Position numbers and translations under genes: made by a program | Assembly: GCA_030431475.1 (NCBI GenBank) | Contig: JAUIJD010000020.1 | Location: 1 to 64,000 of the forward strand | Direction of reading: 5' to 3' | Length of the DNA: 64,000 bases | From: Verrucomicrobiia bacterium | GTDB taxonomy: Bacteria > Verrucomicrobiota > Verrucomicrobiia > Verrucomicrobiales > Akkermansiaceae | The notes under the pieces: model-generated | The model's input: only the letters and a program-made list of their open reading frames with translations | The model's database searches: none | Told to the model about the DNA's origin: nothing | In this document: one piece after another, positions 24,849 to 32,531 of the stretch | Layout: every line of letters begins with the position of its first letter | How positions within the stretch are numbered: the first letter of the stretch is position 1

Positions 24849-25060
24849 TATTTCTCAAAGGCAGATCGAAACTCGTTCAGCGTCATGCCGGCGGATGGGT
24901 TCTCTTCAAGCTCAGCGTCGCGGCGAAGAGCCTCTGACACCCCATCATCGTCATCGTGGAGAATGGCCGGCAACGACTCCAGCAGGGAGGCAGCAAGCTG
25001 CGCTCGTTGGTCCTCAGGTAGTTGCATCGCGCTACCCTGAATGTCAGAAAGTGTCATCAT
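24848..25060 (-). CDS. Addiction-module antitoxin (Unstab_antitox type)
   Basis: A 70-residue acidic protein with the pattern AMQLPEDQRAQLAASLLESL followed by an acidic tail and LNEFRSAFEK, as in the small antitoxin family (PF09720) encoded before RelE/ParE toxins. The stop codon shares one base with the GTG of the broken toxin. With the toxin disabled, the antitoxin is presumably a surviving relic or acts on another toxin. Confidence 0.8.
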   Translation of the reverse strand: MMTLSDIQGSAMQLPEDQRAQLAASLLESLPAILHDDDDGVSEALRRDAELEENPSAGMTLNEFRSAFEK

Positions 25061-25131
25061 GGCGAGATTCTAGCGCGTTCGTGGCTCGTGACAATCCACT
25101 GAATTCCCTTTCTGGCGATCCGCTGTCGGGA

Positions 25132-25288
25132 GGAGCGCCGGGTTCACCCGGCTCGAGCCCCGGGGCCTGACCAGTGCCGCCGCCCGACCCTTTCATCGGC
25201 TGCGCGATGCCGGGAAACAAGCGAAGCCACTCAGGAGACGCCGTCACCGATGGAGGCACGGCCTCCGGCCGGGTGAACCCGGCGCTCC
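25132..25288. repeat. Inverted hairpin pair, GCCGGGTTCACCCGGC type
   Basis: The left arm GGAGCGCCGGGTTCACCCGG and the right arm CCGGGTGAACCCGGCGCTCC are inverse copies. Each folds as CCGGG-TTCA-CCCGG or its complement. The element lies between the toxin-antitoxin relic and the dnaE 3' end. Confidence 0.85.
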
Positions 25289-25317
25289 ATTCTCCCACAT
25301 CCCGTTCATGGCTCGCG

Positions 25318-28300
25318 CTACTCGGCCAACCATCGGCCCAGCGCGGCCTCGAGCTTCGCCCCGCGGCGGACGCAGAAGCCCTCGCCCAGTTCGACGGTCG
25401 CCCGCTTGCCGGCGGAGTTCTGGAAATGGATGACCACCGGCGTCTTGCCCGGGTACGCCTCGAGCACCTCGCGGATCTCCTTCAGATCCTGCTCGGAATG
25501 GCGCGCCGTCCACAGCGACAGCTCGACGAACTTCGAGTTCGCCCCGCTGCCGCGCATCTTCAGCTCGTTGAGTTCCGAGCCGGTCAGACGGCGGGAATCG
25601 GTGCGGTCGTCGATCTGGATCTGCGCCTTGAAGCGGATCACCTTCCCCGCCACCAGAATCCCCGCGTCGCGCGCCGGCACGAAACTCTCACCCCACACCA
25701 TCACCTCCCGCGAGCCGGTGAAATCCTCGATCACGAGGATGCCGAAAGGCTTGCCCTTCTTGGTCAGCCTCGAATCGACGCTGCGGATCATCCCGGCGAA
25801 CGGAAAGCGGTCGCGCGGGTGACGGACCTCGATCTCATCGACCAGCCCCAGCTTGTGGTAGCGGTCCGAATCGAGCACCCGGCGGAATTTGTCCAGCGGG
25901 TGACCCGTGACGTAGAAGCCGAGCAGTTCCTTCTCCATCTCGAGGCGCTCGTCCTTCGACCATTCCTCGACCTCCTCGACGCCGACCGCGCCGGTCTGCG
26001 GCGCGCCGCCGAAGTCCATCGTGTCGAACAGGGCCACCTGCCCCGCCGCGCGGTCGCGCTGGGCCGAGGACGCGCTGGCCGTCACGCTCTCCAGCCGCGC
26101 ATCCATCGCCGCGCGCGACTCGCCGGTCCAGTCGAAGGCGCCGGCCTTCACGAGGTTCTCGAGGATGCGCTTGTTGACCACCTTCGAGTCGAGCCGGTTG
26201 GCGAACTCGTCGAGTGATTCGAAGGCGCCGTTCTTCTCGCGCTCGTCGATCGCCTGGGCCATCGCGCCGCCACCCACGTTCTTGATCGCCGCCAGGCCAT
26301 AGCGGATCGCCATCGCGCCCGACGGCGTCTTCTCCGGGGCGAAGCGCAGCTTCGAGCGATTCAGGTCGGGTGGCAGGATCTCGATGCCCATGCGGTGGCA
26401 CTCGGCCACGAAGACGCCGATCTTGTCGGTGTTGTGGATCTCGTTCGAAAGGAGTCCGCACATGAACTCCACCGGGAAGTTCGCCTTGAGGTAGGCGGTC
26501 CAGTAGGAAATGTGCCCGTAGCAGGCGGAGTGCGACTTGTTGAATCCGTAGCCGGCGAACATCGCGATCTTGTCGAAGATCGCGTTGGCCAGCTTCTCCT
26601 CGATCCCGTTGGTCTCGCGGCAGCCCTGGACGAAGATCTTCCGCTGCTTGTCCATTTCGGACTGCTTCTTCTTGCCCATCGCGCGGCGCAGCAGGTCGGC
26701 GCCGCCGAGCGTGTAGCCCGCCAGCATCTTGGCCGCGTTCTGCACCTGCTCCTGATAGATCATCACCCCGTAGGTCTCGCCGCAGATCTCCTCGAGCAGC
26801 GGATGCTCGTAGAAGGGCTTCTTGCCGCGCTTCACCTCGATCATCTGGTCGATGAACTGCATCGCCCCCGGCCGGTAGAGCGCGAGAAGGTCGATGATGT
26901 CCTCGATCTTCTCGATGCCGTACTTGCGGCAGGTCTCCACCATGCCGCCGGACTCCAGCTGGAAGACGCCCATCGTCTCGCCGCGGTTGAGGATCTCGAA
27001 GGTCTGCTTGTCCTCGAGGGTGATGTTGTAGATGTCGAAGTCCGGCGTGTGGACATGGATGTGCCCTACCGCCTCCTGGATCACCGTGAGGTTCTTCAGA
27101 CCGAGGAAGTCCATCTTCAGCAGGCCGACCTCGGTGATCGCCCCCATGTCGTACTGGGTCACCACCTCGCCCTCCGCCGCGCGCGTCAGCGGCACGTGAT
27201 CGTCGAGCGGGCGGTCGCCGATCACCACCCCGGCCGCGTGCACGCCGACGTTCCGGGTCAGCCCCTCGAGCTTGAGCGCCGCCTCCCATAGCTCCTGATA
27301 AGTCGTCGAACTTTCGATCAACTCGCGCAGCTCGGCTTTTGAATCCCATTCGCCCTTGAGCTTCACGCCCGGCCTGGCCTCGATCATCTTGGCGATCTGG
27401 TCGGCCTCACCATAGGACACACCCATCACCCGCGCGACGTCGCGGATCACGCTTTTCGCCCCCAGCGTGCCGTAGGTGATGATGTGCGAAACACTACGCT
27501 CGCCGTACTTCTGGCGGACGTACTCGATCACCTCCGGCCGACGCGTCTGGCAGAAGTCGATATCGACGTCCGGCGGGCTGATGCGCTCGGGATTGAGGAA
27601 TCGTTCGAAGAGCAGGCCGAAGCGCATCGGGCAGATGTCGGTGATCCCCATCGTGTAGGCGACCAGTGAACCGGCCGCCGAGCCCCGGCCGGGGCCGACG
27701 GGAATGTCATTGTCCCTCGCCCAGTTGATGAAGTCGGCGGTGATCAGGAAGTAGGAGGCGAAGCCGAGCTGGTTGATCGTGTCGATCTCGTAGTCGAGCC
27801 GCTGGATCAACTCGGGATCGGCCGCCTTCTCCTTGCCGTAGCGCGTTTCGAGGCCGTCGAAGCAGACCTTCCGGAAATACTCGTCGCGCGGCGAACCGTC
27901 GGGCGAGTCGAACTGCGGATACTTCTCCGAGCTGGTCGCATCGAGGTGCATCTCGACCCGGCAGCGCTCGGCGATTTCCAGGGTGGAATCGCAGGCCTGC
28001 GGCACCGCGGCGAAGAGTTCGCGCATTTCCTCGGCGGTCTTGAAATAGACGTCCTCGGGGTAGCGCATCCGGTTCTCGTCGATCAGCAGCTTGCCGGTGC
28101 CGATGCAGATCATCACGTCGTGCGCCTCGTGGTCCTCGCGGCGCAAGAAATGGACGTCGTTCGCCGCGACCGGCTTGAGTCCCAGCTCCTGGCCGAGCTG
28201 CAGCAGGCGCGGCATCACGTCGAGCTGCTTTTCCAGCCCGTGGTCGTGGATTTCGACGTAGGTGTTTTCTTTCCCGAAGATCTCCGCTAGCTCGGCCATC

Positions 28301-28782
28301 GCCGCGCGCGCCTTGTCGAGGTCGCCGGCCAGCAGCCACTCGTTGACCGGTCCGGAAATGCAGCCGGTGAGGCAGATGATGCCCTCGCTGAACTCTCGGA
28401 GCGTCGCCCGATCGACCCGCGGCTTGCCGTAGTAGAGCCCCTCGAGGTGCCCCTTCGAAACCAGCTTCTGGAGGTTCGTCCAGCCCTCGTTGGTCTCGGC
28501 GAGGAGGGTCAGGTGGGTCGCCCGCTTGCGACCGGGCACCTCCTTCTTGTCGGCCATGTCGCCCGGCGCGAGGTAGATCTCGCAGCCGAAGATCGGCTTT
28601 ACCCCGGCTTCGGTGCAGGCCTGGTAGAACTCCACCGCGCCGAACAGGTTGCCGTGGTCGGTCATCGCCACCGCCGGCATCCCGAGCTCCCTGGCCCGGG
28701 CGGCGAGCTGCTTGCAGCGGTTCATGCCGTCGAGCAGCGAGTATTCCGTATGGACGTGGAGGTGGACGAAGGAGTCGGACAT
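25318..28782 (-). CDS. dnaE: DNA polymerase III alpha subunit
   Basis: The replicative polymerase subunit, 1154 residues, normal for DnaE1-type enzymes. The PHP domain starts FVHLHVHTEYSLLDGMNRCK. The polymerase active site is visible as SPPDVDIDFCQTRRPEVI with GPGRGSAAGSLVAY before it. The finger region has YQEQVQNAAKMLAGYTLGGAD and RRAMGKKKQSEMDKQR. The C-terminal OB fold starts near FPFAGMIRSVDSRLTKKGKP. Its last 70 nt are duplicated at 24327. Confidence 0.98.
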   Translation of the reverse strand: MSDSFVHLHVHTEYSLLDGMNRCKQLAARARELGMPAVAMTDHGNLFGAVEFYQACTEAGVKPIFGCEIYLAPGDMADKKEVPGRKRATHLTLLAETNEGWTNLQKLVSKGHLEGLYYGKPRVDRATLREFSEGIICLTGCISGPVNEWLLAGDLDKARAAMAELAEIFGKENTYVEIHDHGLEKQLDVMPRLLQLGQELGLKPVAANDVHFLRREDHEAHDVMICIGTGKLLIDENRMRYPEDVYFKTAEEMRELFAAVPQACDSTLEIAERCRVEMHLDATSSEKYPQFDSPDGSPRDEYFRKVCFDGLETRYGKEKAADPELIQRLDYEIDTINQLGFASYFLITADFINWARDNDIPVGPGRGSAAGSLVAYTMGITDICPMRFGLLFERFLNPERISPPDVDIDFCQTRRPEVIEYVRQKYGERSVSHIITYGTLGAKSVIRDVARVMGVSYGEADQIAKMIEARPGVKLKGEWDSKAELRELIESSTTYQELWEAALKLEGLTRNVGVHAAGVVIGDRPLDDHVPLTRAAEGEVVTQYDMGAITEVGLLKMDFLGLKNLTVIQEAVGHIHVHTPDFDIYNITLEDKQTFEILNRGETMGVFQLESGGMVETCRKYGIEKIEDIIDLLALYRPGAMQFIDQMIEVKRGKKPFYEHPLLEEICGETYGVMIYQEQVQNAAKMLAGYTLGGADLLRRAMGKKKQSEMDKQRKIFVQGCRETNGIEEKLANAIFDKIAMFAGYGFNKSHSACYGHISYWTAYLKANFPVEFMCGLLSNEIHNTDKIGVFVAECHRMGIEILPPDLNRSKLRFAPEKTPSGAMAIRYGLAAIKNVGGGAMAQAIDEREKNGAFESLDEFANRLDSKVVNKRILENLVKAGAFDWTGESRAAMDARLESVTASASSAQRDRAAGQVALFDTMDFGGAPQTGAVGVEEVEEWSKDERLEMEKELLGFYVTGHPLDKFRRVLDSDRYHKLGLVDEIEVRHPRDRFPFAGMIRSVDSRLTKKGKPFGILVIEDFTGSREVMVWGESFVPARDAGILVAGKVIRFKAQIQIDDRTDSRRLTGSELNELKMRGSGANSKFVELSLWTARHSEQDLKEIREVLEAYPGKTPVVIHFQNSAGKRATVELGEGFCVRRGAKLEAALGRWLAE

Positions 28783-28866
28783 CGGGCGCCGCCCACTCTG
28801 GAGAGCGCCGGGCGGGAGGGCAAGAAGGGGAGGTCGCGGCGGCGGATTTTCGGAGGCTCCGCCGAA

Positions 28867-29448
28867 TCAATCGTCGGCTTGCGAAAGATCGGCCGCCTCC
28901 ACACGGGCCCGCCCGAGCAGATCCCGCGTCCCATGCTCGCCACACCAGCGCTCGACGTAATCCCAGTCGAGCCGGTCGGGACCCAGCGTGGCGATGACCG
29001 CCACCACGTCGTCGAAGTCCTTCCCCCGCTTGGCTTTCTCGCTCCACCGGAGCTTCTGCACGACCACGTCCTCGGGCGTCGGCAGGCAGACCCATGCCCC
29101 TGGAAATATCTCCAGCCGCTCCCGACGCTCGAACCTCGACCGGTCGTGCGCGTCCTCGCTCAGACGGAATAGCTCGATCTCAAAACGGCTTCCAGAGACC
29201 TGAAGGATCTCGCGCCGGGTGGCCGTCACCATTTCGAAGCTCATCTGATCCTGCATCACGATCCCCTCGGGTAGGATGTCGGGAAGCCTGGCCCATCCGG
29301 CCGACGGCAGATGGACGACGACATCCGCATCCTTCGTCATCCGAGGCATTCCGTAGAAATTCGACGAGTAGGAGCCGACCAGCATGTAGGGGATGCCGTG
29401 ACGGTCGAACGCCGCGAGCAAGGCCAGCAGCGAGTCCGTCGCGCTCAT
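28867..29448 (-). CDS. Nucleotidyltransferase-fold protein
   Basis: A 193-residue protein starting at ATG 29448, overlapping the upstream small gene by ATGA. It has IPYMLVGSYSSNFYGMPRMT and KDADVVVHL, the GS and DxD residues of a pol-beta nucleotidyltransferase, then LPTPEDVVVQKLRWSEKAKRGKDFDDVVAVIAT, which is typical of DUF6036/AbiEii-like stand-alone nucleotidyltransferases. Probable toxin-antitoxin-type unit with the preceding 75-residue protein. Confidence 0.8.
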   Translation of the reverse strand: MSATDSLLALLAAFDRHGIPYMLVGSYSSNFYGMPRMTKDADVVVHLPSAGWARLPDILPEGIVMQDQMSFEMVTATRREILQVSGSRFEIELFRLSEDAHDRSRFERRERLEIFPGAWVCLPTPEDVVVQKLRWSEKAKRGKDFDDVVAVIATLGPDRLDWDYVERWCGEHGTRDLLGRARVEAADLSQADD

Positions 29449-29672
29449 CGCCCGATGCGTTGCGCCATCGCCAACTGCTTCTCGACCCTGACCGCCCGTT
29501 CTTCCGGGCTGGCGTCCGGGAAACGGGCGGCGATCCCGGCCTCCACCCAGCAACAGGCCTCCTCGAAAAGCTCGGCGCCCGCCCGGAATTTCTCCTCGCC
29601 CGACATCGCACGCGCCTGCCGCACCTTCGCCCGGAAGGCGGCGCGGGCGTCATCGACGATCCGGTCATCCAT
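29445..29672 (-). CDS. Small helical partner of the nucleotidyltransferase
   Basis: A 75-residue protein, charged and helical throughout (DARAAFRAKVRQARAMSGEE, AELFEEACCWVEAG, EERAVRVEKQLAMAQRIGR). Its stop overlaps the nucleotidyltransferase ATG by four bases. No named family is recognised. The two-gene layout repeats that of the accessory block at 4-9 kb. Confidence 0.65.
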   Translation of the reverse strand: MDDRIVDDARAAFRAKVRQARAMSGEEKFRAGAELFEEACCWVEAGIAARFPDASPEERAVRVEKQLAMAQRIGR

Positions 29673-29727
29673 GCCGGCAATCTAGCAGTCCCCCCGCACC
29701 GAGGCAAGCGGGCCGGGCCGGGCTCCA

Positions 29728-30996
29728 TCACTCCTGCCAGAACCACTCCAGCGGCACCGCCCTGATCGCTGGATCGTCCTCGAGCGGCATCATCAGGTGC
29801 CCGTCGTAGAACACCACACCGCCGCGAAAGTCCCGACCCGCCAGCGCGGCCAGACGTTTCAGGCCGCGTCCATCGGACGGCTGCAGCGTCGCCGAAGCCT
29901 TCACCTCCACGCCCCACACGTCGCGCCCGCGGGTGATCACGACATCCACCTCGACCTGGTCCTTGTCGCGGTAGTGCCAGAAGCGCAGGTCGGGATCCGT
30001 CCACCCCGCCTGGGCGATGAGCTGCTGCAGCACGAACGACTCCAGCAGGCGGCCGAAACGGTCCCGCTTCGAGTTCCAGTCGGTGGCGGTAAGCCCGGAA
30101 AGCGAGGCCGCCAGGCCGCTGTCGGTGAGGTGCACCTTGGGCGTCCTGATCAGGCGCTTCGCGTCGTTCCGGTGCCACGGCGACAGCCGGCGGATCATGA
30201 ACAAACGCTCCAGCACCGAAAGGTAGCGGTCGACCGTCTGGCGATCAATCCGCAGGTCCCCGGCCACCGCCGAGGCATTGAGCAGACAACCGGTCTGATA
30301 GGCCAGCAGTTCGAGCAGGCGCCCGATTTCCGATGCGTCGCGCACCCGCGCGACATCGTGCACGTCGCGATCGATCACCGCCCGCAGATACTGCCGGTGC
30401 CACTGTCGGGCCCGCGGGTAGGACCGGCTCCGCACTTCGGGGAAACCGCCGCGCACCACTCGTCCCACCAGGCTCGAAGGATCGATCGTGTCCTCGCGCA
30501 GCCGGCCGTCGAAACGCTCGCTGAACTCCCCATCGAGGATCCGGCGTAACACGCCGCCGTCCGTCCGCTCCTTTTCGCTCTCCGCCAGTGGATGCAGATA
30601 GAGGCACTCCATCCGTCCCGCCAGGGAGTCCGCCAAATCGGGGAGCTGCAGCAGGTTCGCCGACCCGGTGAGCAGGAATCGCCCCGGCCGACGCGCCTCA
30701 TCCACGCTGCGCTTGATCGCCAGCAGCAGCTTTGGCGCACGCTGGATCTCATCGAGCGTCACCCGCTCCGGCAGACGCCCGATGAAGCCCCCGGGGTCCC
30801 GATTCGCGCTGGCGAGCAGGTTGTCGTCATCCAGCGTCAGATACGGCCGGTCCGGCGCCTGCGCCCGTGCCAGCGTCGATTTTCCGCACTGCCGGGGCCC
30901 CAGCAAACAGACGACCGGCGTGTCCTCCATCGCCTCGTCCATCGCCCGCTGGATTCCTCTCGGGAGCACCAAAATGACATCGTCCATCTGCGGCAT
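29728..30996 (-). CDS. AAA ATPase with DUF4143 domain
   Basis: A 422-residue protein of the widespread AAA_14/DUF4143 family, whose role is unsettled (often linked to mobile or defence regions). It has CLLGPRQCGKSTLARA (Walker A), RVTLDEIQRAP (Walker B), FLLTGSANLLQLPDLADSLA, a winged-helix region RIDRQTVDRYLSVLERLFM, and a C-terminal EVDVVITRGRDVWGVEVKAS that looks like a PD-(D/E)xK nuclease fold. The start codon lies inside the first of four 23-bp tandem repeats, suggesting autoregulation. Confidence 0.92.
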   Translation of the reverse strand: MPQMDDVILVLPRGIQRAMDEAMEDTPVVCLLGPRQCGKSTLARAQAPDRPYLTLDDDNLLASANRDPGGFIGRLPERVTLDEIQRAPKLLLAIKRSVDEARRPGRFLLTGSANLLQLPDLADSLAGRMECLYLHPLAESEKERTDGGVLRRILDGEFSERFDGRLREDTIDPSSLVGRVVRGGFPEVRSRSYPRARQWHRQYLRAVIDRDVHDVARVRDASEIGRLLELLAYQTGCLLNASAVAGDLRIDRQTVDRYLSVLERLFMIRRLSPWHRNDAKRLIRTPKVHLTDSGLAASLSGLTATDWNSKRDRFGRLLESFVLQQLIAQAGWTDPDLRFWHYRDKDQVEVDVVITRGRDVWGVEVKASATLQPSDGRGLKRLAALAGRDFRGGVVFYDGHLMMPLEDDPAIRAVPLEWFWQE

Positions 30997-31072
30997 ACCC
31001 TACCGTCCAATTGCGGCATACACAAGCGTCCAATTGTGGTATTATACCTCGTCCAATTGTGGCGTAATGAAT
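30981..31072. repeat. Four 23-bp tandem repeats over the DUF4143 start codon
   Basis: Units begin at 30981, 31004, 31027 and 31050, exactly 23 bp apart: CGTCCATCTGCGGCA, CGTCCAATTGCGGCA, CGTCCAATTGTGGTA and CGTCCAATTGTGGCG, each followed by a variable 8-nt tail. The core holds the palindrome CCAATTG. The gene's ATG (complement of 30994-30996) is in the first unit, and its first codons are one repeat copy. Confidence 0.85.
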
Positions 31073-31200
31073 TCGATTTCGATCTCTCGTCCTTCTACAT
31101 CAATGACTTCTGATCGAACGATCCGGATTACTCGACTCTCAAAGTCGAAATCCATCGGGCTACCGAACCCTCAGGCATTTTCACCGCCGGAGACGCGGGA

Positions 31201-31539
31201 TCAGGCGCCTCCCACGGCCTTCACCAGCACGAAGGGCGACACCACCACCGCCGTGAAGCGGTCCTCGCCGCCTTCCCACTGCGCGGCATGAAGGGCGCCG
31301 ATCTTGAGGAGCTCGCCGGAACCGAGCCAATCCGCGACCTGCTCGCTCTCGTCGTTCACGAAGGCCATCGCCGCCCGCTCGAGCGCGAGATCCTCGTCGA
31401 CCCACAACAGGCAGCCGCGCTCGTAGTGGGGCCGCAGGTAGTCCCAGCCGACCTCGCCGGTGTAGTCGGCGATGCGCTCCTCCTCGCTGCGTCCGTCCTC
31501 GCCGAGGATCGCATACTTCATCCGGTCGCGCTCGCTCAT
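31201..31539 (-). CDS. DUF2288-family protein
   Basis: A 112-residue soluble acidic protein starting at ATG 31539 (MSERDRMKYAILGED). The sequence YTGEVGWDYLRPHYERGCLL ... VDEDLALERAAMAFVNDESEQVADWLGSGEL ... FTAVVVSPFVLVKA follows the DUF2288 pattern. Function unknown. It is divergent from the HAD phosphatase gene across a 72-nt gap. Confidence 0.8.
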   Translation of the reverse strand: MSERDRMKYAILGEDGRSEEERIADYTGEVGWDYLRPHYERGCLLWVDEDLALERAAMAFVNDESEQVADWLGSGELLKIGALHAAQWEGGEDRFTAVVVSPFVLVKAVGGA

Positions 31540-31611
31540 CCATCGAGCATGCGACGCGACCGATCCGAAACAAGCCTTGATCCCCGATGGCGGCGCCCTC
31601 ATCCCCGGCGC

Positions 31612-32244
31612 ATGGATTTCGACGCCGTGCTCTTCGACTTCGACGGCATCCTCGTGGACACCGAGTGGGCGATCTACGAGGCGTGGTACCGCACCTTCCG
31701 CGACCACGGCCACGAACTGCCGCTCGACGTCTACACCCGCTGCGTCGGCTCCGATTTCGACACCTGGTCGCCCAAGACCCACCTTGAGGACCTCACCGGA
31801 CGGAGCTTCGACTGGCACCAGCTCGACGCCGACCGCCAGGTCGAGATCCGCGCCGACCTGGAAAACGCGGGACCCATGCCCGGCGTCGTGCCGCTGCTCG
31901 AAAAGCTTCGCGCGGAGGGGGTCGCCATCGCCGCGGTCTCCAGCTCGACCCACCACTGGGTCGATGGCTGGCTGGAGAAACTACGGCTCGCCTCGTACTT
32001 CGACACCACCGTCTGCCGGGGCGACGCGCCGCGGATCAAACCCGCTCCCGACCTTTGGCTGGAGGCCCTGCAACGGCTGGACCGCCAGCCGGACCGTTGC
32101 CTCGCGATCGAGGATTCGCTCAACGGCGTGAAGTCCGCCAAGGAAGCCGGCCTCACCGTCTGGGCCGTGCCGAACCGGACCACCGCGGGCATCGACTTCT
32201 CGCTGGCCGACCGCGTGCTGCCCTCGCTGGAAGCGCTGCTCTAG
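31612..32244 (+). CDS. HAD-superfamily phosphatase (subfamily IA)
   Basis: A 210-residue hydrolase with the motifs DFDGILVDTE (nucleophile aspartate), VSSSTHHWVDGWL, RIKPAPDLWLEAL and IEDSLNGVKSAKEAG, as in beta-phosphoglucomutase/phosphoglycolate phosphatase-like enzymes. The substrate cannot be told. The ATG at 31612 is chosen because the longer frame overlaps the divergent DUF2288 gene. Its stop codon is followed at once by one arm of the GGACCGCGTGGCTCC repeat. Confidence 0.9.
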   Translation: MDFDAVLFDFDGILVDTEWAIYEAWYRTFRDHGHELPLDVYTRCVGSDFDTWSPKTHLEDLTGRSFDWHQLDADRQVEIRADLENAGPMPGVVPLLEKLRAEGVAIAAVSSSTHHWVDGWLEKLRLASYFDTTVCRGDAPRIKPAPDLWLEALQRLDRQPDRCLAIEDSLNGVKSAKEAGLTVWAVPNRTTAGIDFSLADRVLPSLEALL

Positions 32245-32284
32245 CGGACCGCGTGGCTCCCGCCGCGCCCGACCCAGATCGGGC
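32245..32284. terminator. Repeat arm and hairpin after the HAD gene
   Basis: CGGACCGCGTGGCTCCCGCC (one arm of the inverted repeat seen at 35417-35489) directly follows the TAG. It then leads into GCCCGA-CCCAGA-TCGGGC (32267-32284), a 6-bp hairpin without a T run. Terminator function is a guess from position. Confidence 0.4.
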
Positions 32285-32327
32285 AAACCAGTGTCCCGTC
32301 AGGCTTGAATCGAGGGATCACTGCGGA

Positions 32328-32488
32328 GGAGCTCCGGGTTGACCCGGCTGGAGCCCGAGCGCCACCTCTGCACGAGAGTCGTAATCCTTGCATCCCTTGT
32401 CTTCGTCGGCACAAGACGGCTGACGAAAAGGTTCAGCACCATCGCCCGTCTCTCGCCCGCGGCTCCAGCCGGGTGAACCCGGCGCTCC
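32328..32488. repeat. Inverted hairpin pair, GCCGGGTTCACCCGGC type
   Basis: The left arm GGAGCTCCGGGTTGACCCGG and the right arm CCGGGTGAACCCGGCGCTCC are inverse copies, between the convergent ends of the HAD and histidine-kinase genes. The intervening ~110 nt have no gene. Confidence 0.85.
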
Positions 32489-32531
32489 ACTTTGCGGCGA
32501 CCTCATCCATCGTCTCAATCTGGACGAAACA

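Noticed and set aside
30997-31200. Extra small genes upstream of the DUF4143 gene
   Set aside because: Short frames such as MCMPQLDGRVC are translations of the 23-bp tandem repeats in another frame.
31540-31956. N-terminal extension of the DUF2288 frame
   Set aside because: The extension is antisense to the HAD phosphatase start; the internal ATG at 31539 fits the family length.
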